Source: Rickettsia endosymbiont of Ixodes persulcatus (lineage in GTDB: Bacteria; Pseudomonadota; Alphaproteobacteria; Rickettsiales; Rickettsiaceae). Taken from it: a stretch of 49,895 nt of DNA. Under the pieces are notes generated by a model. That model made no database searches and was not told the DNA's origin. It was given only the letters and a program-made list of their open reading frames with translations. The stretch spans positions 1 through 49,895 of the forward strand of contig JAPYLE010000133.1 of NCBI GenBank assembly GCA_027293795.1. Direction: 5' to 3'. Made by a program: the position numbers and the translations under genes. This document shows, in pieces, positions 8,150 to 17,564 of the stretch; within the stretch, counting starts at the first letter, position 1, and each line of letters begins with the position of its first letter.

Positions 8150-9121
8150 ATGACAACTAACAACGAGAATCAAGAAAAAGATATCGACCAGCTTAAAAAT
8201 TCTATTAAACATAGCTGGCAACTCCAATTATCACCAATATCTGTTACATTAATACCATCATATGAATCACTATCTAATGCAGAATCTAACATAAATCATT
8301 TAGTAGCAAATTACTCTGATATAGTTAAATACAAGTCAGAGCTGCAAGAGTTAACAGGCAGGTTAAAACAAGTGGAATGCATTAATAAAAATCTAATACA
8401 AAATATAGTATATAATTTAAAGATACCCTGTAATACAATTTTTGCATTAGTAGCAGTATTGCATGAATTAGAAGATGATGTGCAAAAAAGGAATTATATA
8501 GCCAGTATAGTAGATTATACCCAAAGTCTTCTAAGTTACTATGATAAATTAAGTAAGAATTTACATAGTAGCACTGGTCTTCCTTCTATAGAGTTAAAGA
8601 AATTTCATCTAGAATCATTAGTAAATAAGATTATAGATAAAGCAAGACCAGTTGCTAAAGATAAAGGAATAAATCTCTCTTGTAATTTTCAGTATCAAAT
8701 CACCAATGCAGTAGTAAGTGACAGCTATAGAATAGAAGCCATACTTGAGCAATTAATAGATAATGGCATCAGATTTACCAATAAAGGTAATGTAGTGGTA
8801 ACAGTTAATATGTTTGCAATTAGCCCAGCATTATCAGAATCAGAACAGAACAAAAGAGAGATGGTGTTGCAATTTATTGTACATGATACAGGAATTGGTT
8901 TAAGCGAAGGAATACAGGAATATTTACGTAAAGAATTTGATGAGTTTGATACTCAATATGAAGAAATAGTATCAGGGCTAAAATTTGTCAAACGCCTAAT
9001 CGATGAGTTAAATGGAGAAATAGAGGTGACAAGTACGAAAGGTAAAAGCTCTACTATCATCTGTAATATACCAGTGAAATTACCTCTGCTCGATGATTTT
9101 ATATATGATAATATTGGATAG
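8150..9121 (+). CDS. Histidine kinase-like protein without the phosphoacceptor His
   Basis: The 323-residue soluble protein has no signal peptide or membrane segment. Residues 45-85 are heptad-like. Residues 85-140 look like a HisKA dimerisation helix pair, but the H-box reads NIVYNLKIPCNT, with Tyr88 where His is expected (typical RHDIRTP). The ATPase domain is well kept: N-box ILEQLIDNGIRFTNKG (E200, N205), G1 DTGIG (246-250), and a last strand GEIEVTSTKGKSSTI. Soluble kinases of this kind occur in RAGEs. Loss of His suggests it binds ATP but cannot autophosphorylate normally; it could be a scaffold, an anti-kinase or a decoy. The gene starts after GAGGAAG. Confidence 0.82.
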   Translation: MTTNNENQEKDIDQLKNSIKHSWQLQLSPISVTLIPSYESLSNAESNINHLVANYSDIVKYKSELQELTGRLKQVECINKNLIQNIVYNLKIPCNTIFALVAVLHELEDDVQKRNYIASIVDYTQSLLSYYDKLSKNLHSSTGLPSIELKKFHLESLVNKIIDKARPVAKDKGINLSCNFQYQITNAVVSDSYRIEAILEQLIDNGIRFTNKGNVVVTVNMFAISPALSESEQNKREMVLQFIVHDTGIGLSEGIQEYLRKEFDEFDTQYEEIVSGLKFVKRLIDELNGEIEVTSTKGKSSTIICNIPVKLPLLDDFIYDNIG

Positions 9122-9198
9122 TTAATTAACAGTACAAAAGTAAGATTATTATCGCCAATATAGATAAAGCATTTAAAAACTACAGAGGGGAGAAGTTT

Positions 9199-9810
9199 AT
9201 GGAAGCTACGTCTGATGATATAGGAAAACTTGCTATAGATTGTCGTTATAGCAAAAGGTTAATAGATAAGTTGTTGTCAAAGAATAGCAAGTCTCAAATT
9301 AAAGTTGATTGCGATAAAATAAGCAGAGCTATTTATATAGCTTTTAAGTATCACAATAATCAAAGAAGGGCAACGGGAGAGTTATACTTTTCTCATTCTA
9401 TAGAAGTAGCTTATATAGTAACTGATTATTTATTTAAGACAGATATAATAATTGCAGCAATACTACACGATTGTATAGAAGATACAGATCTTACGAAAGA
9501 AACAATTGCTAAAGATTTTGGTAATAAAGTTGCAAATTATGTTACTGATTTAACTAGAATCAAACATAATAGGAAAATCAGCTCAGCAGAAATGGTAAAA
9601 ATATTATATCAAGAAAATAAAAAAGATTTATTATTAATTAAGCTATGCGATAGATTACATAACATGCAGACTATATCTGCTAAACCTCTAGATAAAATAC
9701 AAAAAACCACTTTAGAAACCTTACATACATTTATACCTTTTGCTAGTTATCTAAAAGTGCCAGATATTCAAAAGCAATTAAATAAGTATTGTTATAGATA
9801 CAATATTTAA
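9199..9810 (+). CDS. spoT: SpoT/RelA-type (p)ppGpp hydrolase, HD domain only
   Basis: A 203-residue protein covers just the HD hydrolase half of RelA/SpoT. Metal and substrate residues appear intact: H52 and RR in YHNNQRRATGELYFSHS, H66, the H90-D91 pair in AAILHDCIEDT, E94-D95, and D151 in LCDRLHNM. The synthetase, TGS and ACT domains are missing. It should remove pyrophosphate from (p)ppGpp in the cytoplasm. Short split spoT paralogs are common in Rickettsia and in RAGEs. A strong ribosome binding site (GAGGGGAG at 9185) precedes ATG 9199. It follows the kinase gene on the same strand by 77 bases. Confidence 0.9.
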   Translation: MEATSDDIGKLAIDCRYSKRLIDKLLSKNSKSQIKVDCDKISRAIYIAFKYHNNQRRATGELYFSHSIEVAYIVTDYLFKTDIIIAAILHDCIEDTDLTKETIAKDFGNKVANYVTDLTRIKHNRKISSAEMVKILYQENKKDLLLIKLCDRLHNMQTISAKPLDKIQKTTLETLHTFIPFASYLKVPDIQKQLNKYCYRYNI

Positions 9811-9835
9811 ATACAAAACTCAAGTAAGCTGAAAG

Positions 9836-10126
9836 CTAAGATAACAGATTTTGATCATTTTTCTGATCAAAAATATTTTTGCCAGCTTGAGTCCATTGAT
9901 CTTGCACATTTGGATGCTGAATCAACTCATTTTGTAGAGAAACCAAGGCTCCAAGCAAGCTGTTAGCTGGCAGGCAGTCAAGTTTAGCTTTAACAACTAA
10001 TCCTCCAAGTTCAATTAAATGACGAGTACGAGCTTTTCTTTCTCTAATTTTCATTTTAGCCTCTTGCATAAGTATATTAGCTTTTTTTTGTTCTAATTTT
10101 AATCTTTGTTTTATGACGTTATCCAT
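9836..10126 (-). CDS. traD: Conjugal transfer protein TraD, Ti type
   Basis: A 96-residue, very basic, helical protein starts MDNVIKQRLKLEQKKANILM, followed by REKARTRHLIELGG-like sequence (RERKARTRHLIELGGLVVKA) and a helix containing LLGALVSL. This is the pattern of Ti/rhizobial TraD (TraD_Ti), a small accessory of the relaxosome encoded near oriT, and not the F-type TraD ATPase at 28506. It points away from the cargo and from traA_Ti at 21876, as in rhizobial plasmids where traA and traCD diverge from oriT. Confidence 0.85.
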   Translation of the reverse strand: MDNVIKQRLKLEQKKANILMQEAKMKIRERKARTRHLIELGGLVVKAKLDCLPANSLLGALVSLQNELIQHPNVQDQWTQAGKNIFDQKNDQNLLS

Positions 10127-10411
10127 ATTAATGTTTGAACCTCAAATTATTGTAACCATCATGAATGCTGAATAATTTTTTGGAAGTCAAATGTATTTTG
10201 AAATAAAATCAATAACTTAAGTATACACAGATGAATTTATATGTTTTAATAAAATTAAGATTGCAAATAAGTGTGCATATAGTAGCGGTGTGTGATAAAT
10301 TTACTGTCAAACATACAAGTTCTGTAATTGAAGGATTAAGATGCTGCTATTTTGGACACAAATTCAAATGAATCAAGTGTTTGAATGAATATAGTCAGAT
10401 TGGAGGTCCTT
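10127..10411. other. Divergent intergenic region, low-confidence oriT candidate
   Basis: No gene is visible in these 285 bases. The segment AATAAGTGTGCATATAG (10266-10282) loosely resembles the TAAGTGCGCCCT nick region of MobQ plasmids, and it lies next to traD_Ti, where oriT would be expected. There is no clear adjoining inverted repeat. The 3' end carries GGAGG (10402-10406), which fixes the start of the next gene. Confidence 0.25.
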
Positions 10412-13400
10412 ATGAACAATACAGAATTAACGAATAATCAGCAATCTGCTAATAACACAGGTAATACACAAATAAAATCTCAAATCAGATTCACTTTTGA
10501 TTTGTTAAAAAGAGGTGAGAGTGAGATACAGTTAAATGATAAATACAAAGATATAGTTTTAATATTGGGTAATACTGGAGCTGGTAAGACTACATTTACT
10601 CAGTGGATTGCCGGGGATAATGATAAATTAATAGCAAAAGAAGTAGCAGCAGGCACTGGTGAATTTCTTATTGAAGATAATAATAGGATTGGTAATTCGA
10701 CTATAACATCTAAAACAATTTTTCCTGAATTAGTAGTAGGTACTAAGACAAACACAACCTATTATGATTGTCCTGGATTTAGCGATACTAGGAGTACGAG
10801 TAATGATATAGCAACAACTTACTTTATCAAAAAAGTAATAGATCATGCTGAAAGTGTGAAAATGATTTTTATTATTAATCACTCCTCAGTTCAGAAAGGT
10901 CTTGATAGACAAGACTTCATGAAATTAATAAGACATGCTATTGACCTTGTAAAAGACATTGATAAATTTCAGTGTAGTATTGCTATTGTAGCAACAAAAG
11001 TTAATAACCAATATATAAAGCAAGGCAAAAGCTTTACCTTAGTGGAAGACAGTAAAGTCATAGGAGCTATTGCTGATTTTTTACAAGAGGTTAAGCAAGA
11101 TTTGGGAGAAAGAGTAAAGCTTCCAGATATTTTTATTGAAGAACAAAAATTCTATAACAATAGCATAAAATTTATTGATGTGTTGTTAGCAAAAGAAGAT
11201 GATTATTATACAAAGATAGGAATTTTTAGGAGACCAGATGAACCTGGACCTTTAAGCAATATTACTTTGCTACAGGAAGGAAAAGAACACATAGAAAGAA
11301 TATTGTATGAAAAACTTAATTTTACTGCAAAACTTGATGAAGATTTTGGTTATACTATCTCTGATACATCTAAAAATTCCATTCATGATTTAGTAGACGA
11401 AATCAATCAAAACATATGGTCTAATGTTCACAATATAGCAGAGAAAGTTAAAAGATATTATCATGACTTAGTAGAGCAAATGGATGATAAGATGAAATCT
11501 TTTGTTACTAGTAGTAGTGCTATTGTTGATGTAGACCCATCAGAAGCTCAGACATTTTCATCTAAGTTCAATGAGGGATATAACATTACATCAAATCTTG
11601 TAGTAGAGCTTACAAATTTAACAAATCCAGAAGAATTAGCAGGAAAGATTAATACTAGTATTAGTAATTTAGACATTAACTTATTTAAAGATGAAATATT
11701 AGATGTATTGAATCAAGGGAAATATTTTAATTTTCTACAAATTGTAAGTGATAAGACATTTAGTACTAGACCATGGGCAGAATTATTTAAAAATATATTA
11801 CCGTACTTTTCTGAATTAAGGGACAATATTGAGAAAAACGTTAGTGATACGGCAGAAAAGCTTAATCAACAGCTTAATGGTACAGTAAAAGCAATACATG
11901 GACATTATGATAACAAAATGAAGTTACTTGAAATTCAGGAATTGCCAGCTGAATTGAGAAAAGAACATGATGTTATACTTAAAATAGAAAAAGAAATTGA
12001 AGGCTCAGTAACTAGAAACGAATTGTTAAAAACCATGCAAACAATTTATGATAGGACAAATAGTCTAGGAATTAGTATAGCTAAGAATAATATACCAACC
12101 ATTATAAATCAGGAAAAATATTTTAACTTTTTACAAACTATCAGTAATAAAGAATTAATTAATGGCACATTAACCTGGATATCCCCATTTAAAGATGCAG
12201 TTAACTACCTGAATCAATCAGAGCAGTGGTATATATTTTTAAATAGCTTGTATTCTAAGTTCTCAGAATATGAAATACAGAAAGATAGAGGTAAATATAA
12301 TGTTGTTAATCTTGAAGATTGGGGTAGACAAAAAAAACCGCAAGGGATAGAGATAAATAAAAATAATTTTGAGGTGTTTTTAAACAAAACAGCAGAATAT
12401 AAAATAGCAGAGTATGATAACATTAAAAATATTACGGTTACAGGATTAAGATTAAAAGAATTAAACCATGTTTTAGATTTAACATTAAAACATAAGATAA
12501 ATGTAAGCTGTATAGAACCATATCTTTTTATAAAAGGAAATTACATTGTTGCTTCAGAAGTATTAATGGAGGTAGGTCTAAAATTTTTGCACCAACATTG
12601 GGGAGGTATCCTACCACATGATATGACTATTAATATGGATAATAGTTGTAATTTAACTATGACTCAATTAGCAAAAAAATTAAAATTCCTAAATGTTTTT
12701 GCTTTAAACACACTATTTATTGATGAAGATGTATCATTAGGAAACAATACGCTTACCGTTATAGCCCCGAAATGGCACATTATAGGTACTAAAACAATAT
12801 CATTAGATGGTGTTGAGGGAGAATCTCATTATAATGAAACAATACAGAAGAATAAACATTTTACTTTGCATATACTACACGGTAGATCTAAAGCAGAGGG
12901 TGGTACCGAGCGACACATTAATGGAAAAGATGGCAAGCCAGGTGGAGCTGGAGGGCCTGGTGGCAGTTTCTTTGGGATTGGAGACCAATTTATTAATGGT
13001 AGAAATTTGACAATTACTGCTAATGGTGGGATAGGTGGTGCAGGGCAAGATGGTGGAGATGGATTCAAAGGAAGAGATGGAAGTAGCCCTATAGTTAAAT
13101 CAGCATCTGATCTCTCTCCTTGTTATAAGGATTTATGTGATGGTGGTAAACAAATTAATGGGTTTAATTGTAAAAAAATTGATTATTCCTATCATGATAG
13201 TGATGGGAAATCTGGTTTATATTTTAGGCCTGTTTGTAAGTATAAACTTTTTGGTACACCTGGAACAAAGGGAGGAGATGGTGGTAATGGTGGAAGAGGA
13301 GGGATAGGCGGACTACCAGGAAGTATTGCACTATTTGAATTGAGTAATGATTCAAGAATATCAAAGTATAATGATGTTGGAAAAGATGGAAAGAATGGTA

Positions 13401-16400
13401 CGGGTGGAATAGGAGGAGATAGTGGTAATGATATAGATTATATAGTTGCATACATTGCAAATGCTTATTCAGCAGAAGGATGGAGATTAGAGGAGAAAAT
13501 ATACAGTAAAAAAAGTCCATCAGGCAGAAATGGCACCGATGGTGGGAATAGTAAGGACATAAAAAATCCAAAATCAACAGATATTATTCTTGAACCAGCC
13601 AAAATTATAAATCAGTATAAAAGCTATTTAAGAGAAAACTTAAATGATCGTTTTACCAAATCTTTTTTAACCAAGTTTTCAAATAGTTTGGATAGCAATC
13701 AGAATGTTAAAGATGTTTATAATACACTAGGATTGGTAGATGAATTACAAGGTTTAGAGGAGCAGTTTTATAAGCTCAATAAAGATATAGACTTGCTGCC
13801 TTTTTATCAATCTCTATTAGAGAGAATAAGCGAGTATGCAAAACATCCCAAAGATGTTGGAGATTCTAATGAATATAAAAAGGTTCTAAGTTATTTGTAT
13901 ACGGCTACTTTAAGTAAGATATACAGTTTACAAGATAACTCAGAATCTAATCTGATTATTAATATAACTTCATATTTAAATTTGGTGAAAGAGAACATTA
14001 GTGAGTTAAAAGATTTACAACATGCACAGAATAAGAAAAATATAATAAATAAATATAAACAAGATTATAAAGAAGCAATTGATAAAAAAATTGCAGAAGC
14101 TAGGGAGCTTATTTCAAAAGACATTAGACCTGAAATAGAAAATATTAGTACTGAGATTGATACCCAAATCAAATCATTGATTGATGATGTAACAACATTA
14201 CAAAACCAAAACAAGAAAGAAACAAAAGAATTCATTGAGCATAGAAATAAATTAGAAAACGCATTGGTATTACAGAGCTTGCTCGCTCCAATTAAGATTA
14301 TAGGTCAAATGATAAGTTTTGTACCTGGTGGAGCAGTTGTTGGTACAGCTATTGGAGTGGGCAGTAAAATAGCTGAATCTTTTGTTTTAGATAATCAAAA
14401 CAGTCAGTATAACACATCAAAATTACCACAAGGTATATCGAATATTGAGTCACTAATAGGTCAAATGAAAACTATTAGAGACCAAAAAGTGATTCGCCTT
14501 AAAAAAACATTAGAAGATATATCGCAAGGTATCAATGAACATTCAGAGAAATTAGGAAATATATCAGTCAAAGTGGCTGAGATTAAAGACAGGTTGAATA
14601 AAATTGATGAAAAAAGATTTAATTTTAAGGAAATTCGAGTTTTAGAAAATGAATTAACAGCAACATTGCAAACACAAGAGGGAGAACTACAAAAATCTCA
14701 GGTAGTAAGTATTGCTGATCAGAACACTGTAAAAGCGTTATCAGTACTACAGAATTTCAAAAAAGCTATGCAATTCAGTGAAGTACTCCTTGATACTTAC
14801 AGTAAGTACAAAACTGGACAAACACAACTCGATGTAATAAATGAGGCTATTAACCGGAAATACAAAGAATTGCAGAGATTAAAACAATATGAAGATACAA
14901 TTTATGATGTGATCACTCCAACATTACAGAATATGCAAGATGATTTAAGTGAAGTAGCAAATAAATTAGGTAACAAGTCATCAGTAGCACTTGATGTAAC
15001 TAAGTGGCAAGTACAAAGTACTATAAGAGATATGCAGTTACAAATGCAACAAATGACACAAGGTCTTAAAACTCAAGCTAATTTAGTACGTTGCATAGAA
15101 AAATTAGAAGATGCTATGACTATCCTAATCAATGTTTACGATCATATACAGAATTATCAGAAAGAGCAAAATTTAACTAATTACATTGCAAATATCAGTT
15201 CTGCTGGTTCAAGTAACATAGATATTACTGATGAAAATCTTAAGGATGCTGTAGCGTCTTTAGAGATATTAATCAGATCTAATCTTGTATTAAAGCAATA
15301 TCAAACAGCCATCAATGGCTTCAAACAGTTTGTATTTCCATTTGCTCACATTTATCTGAAGGAACTGGTGTTACCATCACATCTTGAATTAGGTGGTGCT
15401 AATAAAAACACTACCACACTTGAGAATTTAGTCTATTCAGCAATAGAACAAATAAAAACCATAAGATCAGAGTTGATAAAAGATAAAACAATATCACCAA
15501 AACACTATGAATTCACTGCTACAGGAGAGTTTAAGAGTGGTTATATTTCCAACAAACCATTCTTTGTATGGAAAAATGAGCAACATAAAAACATGTTCTC
15601 AAAACTATTATCTGGACAAGAAGTAGTAGTTAGAGCTGATATAATGGACTCTAGTTCCGATAAAGATGCAATTAAGTTTAATAATATAGCACTGTATTTT
15701 AAGGCAACAAACCAAACGGTACAATCTGAAATAGATAACGTACTAAAAGGATTTCAAATAAGCGCTACTCATCTTGGTAATTCATACTATCGATATAATG
15801 ATACAATATATCTAATAACAACCACCAGCCAAAAGGTGTCGTATTATTTTGAAAAAAAGCATAATAAAGAAGAACCAGTGGTGATAGGTGATACATACGG
15901 TGAGATTAAGAATGGTAATTTTATGCTTAGTCCATATGCATTATGGAAAATAAGTTTGTATAATCTTCAAAATAAATATAACTTGACTTTTAATAATTTA
16001 GAAATTTATAAGGATAAAATTGACTTAGAGTTAATAGGAAATGGACGTTTTATTAATAAAATAAACACTAAAGGTTTAGATCTTAAGCTAAATGTAGAAA
16101 GGTATTATAAAGCAATTGATACGTACTATCATCTAGATCTACATGCTAACAATGAGGATATAGCTCTATTAAAAGATAGTACTTTTACTAGAAATAAACT
16201 TGAAGCTAACCAAGAATTAGAAGATAAAAATTTACAAACTATAGTTGACCAGAAGCAGGTTACTCAAAATAGTCAAGCAAAGACAGAGCATGAAAATAAT
16301 AATACTGAATATAGTGGTTGGTTTTCATGGATTAGACTTCCAAGTTTTAATATCTTACCTGGAGCTGAAGCTACCGTTGTAGGAAATGAGAATTCAGTGC

Positions 16401-17044
16401 ATCAGCAAGAATATGGAAATTCAAATAATATGACTATGTCATTTATAAATGGTATTAAATTATTACAAGAGTTAGTTTTGTCAATGGCACCAAAACTAAC
16501 TAATAGTACTGCTAATAATACTACTAACTTAACGGAGACAATATCGAATAATTATACAGATTATATTATAAGAGAAAATGCTTCAAATTCATCAAATAAC
16601 CTGGCAATTAATTTTGACGATAGCAAGAATAGTATCACAACAAATACAGTTGATATAAATGGTAATTTACTTCTTGGACAGTTGTTGATCTACCAGTTAT
16701 TTGGCATGAATCAGTCTCTTAGTAATATTCACTATGTCTCACTTGAACAAGAACAAGTTATTAGAATAAACAAGCTTGCGTCAGAAATTTTACCTATGAT
16801 GGATAATAATCCCTTTGCTAGTTATACTATAGATAATTTTATTACTAATTATAATAGTGAACCTCAGTGGTACAAAGATGTTATGAAAGACAGATATGAA
16901 GAAATAGTAAGCAAAAGACATCAGAGGAGTGAGAAAACAAGTATCTATGCAAATTATTCATCTGAGGAAATACTGGCAGATAGTGTAGAAATGTTTGGAG
17001 AAGCAATGAATTATAGACAGAATGATCTAAATGAACTGCAGTAA
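10412..17044 (+). CDS. Giant P-loop GTPase with collagen-like glycine-rich segment
   Basis: This is a 2210-residue cargo protein. The N-terminal G domain has a P-loop GNTGAGKT (53-60), a G3 DCPG (119-122) in YYDCPGFSDTRS, and a TKVN at the G4 place, like AIG1/septin/dynamin-type GTPases. Residues about 330-800 are mainly helical. Residues about 828-1040 are a glycine-rich segment with Gly-x-x periodicity (GKDGKPGGAGGPGGSFFGIG, then ANGGIGGAGQDGGDGFKGRD) and several cysteines. Long coiled coils follow, with a hydrophobic patch at about 1288-1325 (SFVPGGAVVGTAIGVG). The C-terminus is Asn/Ser-rich. No signal peptide is visible. ATG 10412 is chosen over 10385 because GGAGG lies six bases upstream. 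Function is unknown; the architecture suggests a membrane-active or host-directed GTPase. Confidence 0.85.
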   Translation: MNNTELTNNQQSANNTGNTQIKSQIRFTFDLLKRGESEIQLNDKYKDIVLILGNTGAGKTTFTQWIAGDNDKLIAKEVAAGTGEFLIEDNNRIGNSTITSKTIFPELVVGTKTNTTYYDCPGFSDTRSTSNDIATTYFIKKVIDHAESVKMIFIINHSSVQKGLDRQDFMKLIRHAIDLVKDIDKFQCSIAIVATKVNNQYIKQGKSFTLVEDSKVIGAIADFLQEVKQDLGERVKLPDIFIEEQKFYNNSIKFIDVLLAKEDDYYTKIGIFRRPDEPGPLSNITLLQEGKEHIERILYEKLNFTAKLDEDFGYTISDTSKNSIHDLVDEINQNIWSNVHNIAEKVKRYYHDLVEQMDDKMKSFVTSSSAIVDVDPSEAQTFSSKFNEGYNITSNLVVELTNLTNPEELAGKINTSISNLDINLFKDEILDVLNQGKYFNFLQIVSDKTFSTRPWAELFKNILPYFSELRDNIEKNVSDTAEKLNQQLNGTVKAIHGHYDNKMKLLEIQELPAELRKEHDVILKIEKEIEGSVTRNELLKTMQTIYDRTNSLGISIAKNNIPTIINQEKYFNFLQTISNKELINGTLTWISPFKDAVNYLNQSEQWYIFLNSLYSKFSEYEIQKDRGKYNVVNLEDWGRQKKPQGIEINKNNFEVFLNKTAEYKIAEYDNIKNITVTGLRLKELNHVLDLTLKHKINVSCIEPYLFIKGNYIVASEVLMEVGLKFLHQHWGGILPHDMTINMDNSCNLTMTQLAKKLKFLNVFALNTLFIDEDVSLGNNTLTVIAPKWHIIGTKTISLDGVEGESHYNETIQKNKHFTLHILHGRSKAEGGTERHINGKDGKPGGAGGPGGSFFGIGDQFINGRNLTITANGGIGGAGQDGGDGFKGRDGSSPIVKSASDLSPCYKDLCDGGKQINGFNCKKIDYSYHDSDGKSGLYFRPVCKYKLFGTPGTKGGDGGNGGRGGIGGLPGSIALFELSNDSRISKYNDVGKDGKNGTGGIGGDSGNDIDYIVAYIANAYSAEGWRLEEKIYSKKSPSGRNGTDGGNSKDIKNPKSTDIILEPAKIINQYKSYLRENLNDRFTKSFLTKFSNSLDSNQNVKDVYNTLGLVDELQGLEEQFYKLNKDIDLLPFYQSLLERISEYAKHPKDVGDSNEYKKVLSYLYTATLSKIYSLQDNSESNLIINITSYLNLVKENISELKDLQHAQNKKNIINKYKQDYKEAIDKKIAEARELISKDIRPEIENISTEIDTQIKSLIDDVTTLQNQNKKETKEFIEHRNKLENALVLQSLLAPIKIIGQMISFVPGGAVVGTAIGVGSKIAESFVLDNQNSQYNTSKLPQGISNIESLIGQMKTIRDQKVIRLKKTLEDISQGINEHSEKLGNISVKVAEIKDRLNKIDEKRFNFKEIRVLENELTATLQTQEGELQKSQVVSIADQNTVKALSVLQNFKKAMQFSEVLLDTYSKYKTGQTQLDVINEAINRKYKELQRLKQYEDTIYDVITPTLQNMQDDLSEVANKLGNKSSVALDVTKWQVQSTIRDMQLQMQQMTQGLKTQANLVRCIEKLEDAMTILINVYDHIQNYQKEQNLTNYIANISSAGSSNIDITDENLKDAVASLEILIRSNLVLKQYQTAINGFKQFVFPFAHIYLKELVLPSHLELGGANKNTTTLENLVYSAIEQIKTIRSELIKDKTISPKHYEFTATGEFKSGYISNKPFFVWKNEQHKNMFSKLLSGQEVVVRADIMDSSSDKDAIKFNNIALYFKATNQTVQSEIDNVLKGFQISATHLGNSYYRYNDTIYLITTTSQKVSYYFEKKHNKEEPVVIGDTYGEIKNGNFMLSPYALWKISLYNLQNKYNLTFNNLEIYKDKIDLELIGNGRFINKINTKGLDLKLNVERYYKAIDTYYHLDLHANNEDIALLKDSTFTRNKLEANQELEDKNLQTIVDQKQVTQNSQAKTEHENNNTEYSGWFSWIRLPSFNILPGAEATVVGNENSVHQQEYGNSNNMTMSFINGIKLLQELVLSMAPKLTNSTANNTTNLTETISNNYTDYIIRENASNSSNNLAINFDDSKNSITTNTVDINGNLLLGQLLIYQLFGMNQSLSNIHYVSLEQEQVIRINKLASEILPMMDNNPFASYTIDNFITNYNSEPQWYKDVMKDRYEEIVSKRHQRSEKTSIYANYSSEEILADSVEMFGEAMNYRQNDLNELQ

Positions 17045-17564
17045 TTTTTCTTGCAAGTGATAATTACAAAATGATCCTAAAATCTTGTAAATATCAGATT
17101 TGGTCAGTAGTAATATTTAGCTATAGCAGTCAATCTTGTTGGCAACGTAAGTAAAATGATACAGTATAAATAGGAGGAGAACTTATAACCCTAATTCTAG
17201 ATTAGGAAGGATTGGAAGGTAAGTATTTACATGGGTCTATATAGCTAATAATAACTGGGTTGCAAGGAATATTGATAATAATATTTATGTTATCAAATTA
17301 ACTAAAATCTGCATAAATTTTAGTAAATTATCATTTTGATACAAAATGTTGAATTAGAAAACTTATCAAACCTTTTTATATAGCTTAATATAACAAAGGA
17401 TTATAGGAACATTCACTAGCTATAATTCCGCTATCTTAATCCAGAATTGAAGTTTTAAACCTTTCCTATTTTTAGCATTGACAGGTGAGTTTTGATATGC
17501 TGATAATGGTTAAAGATAGATTGTGATATTAAGAGATAAGTACACTATTTAGACAGGAGGTAGC
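17045..17564. other. Non-coding gap between GTPase and helicase genes
   Basis: The 520 bases are without a supported gene. A ribosome-site-like AGGAGGAG at about 17172 is followed by no open frame, so a small gene may have decayed here. A short inverted repeat CCTAAT-TCTAG-ATTAGG lies near 17199-17215. The end supplies GGAGG for the gene at 17565. Confidence 0.4.

Noticed and set aside
10385..10411. Upstream ATG as start of the GTPase
   Set aside because: GGAGG at 10402-10406 is correctly spaced only for ATG 10412 and would lie inside the longer gene.
12829..13577. Proline- and His/Leu-rich minus-strand frames opposite the glycine-rich segment
   Set aside because: They are antisense reflections of the GGN-rich coding strand of the GTPase gene and have no independent support.
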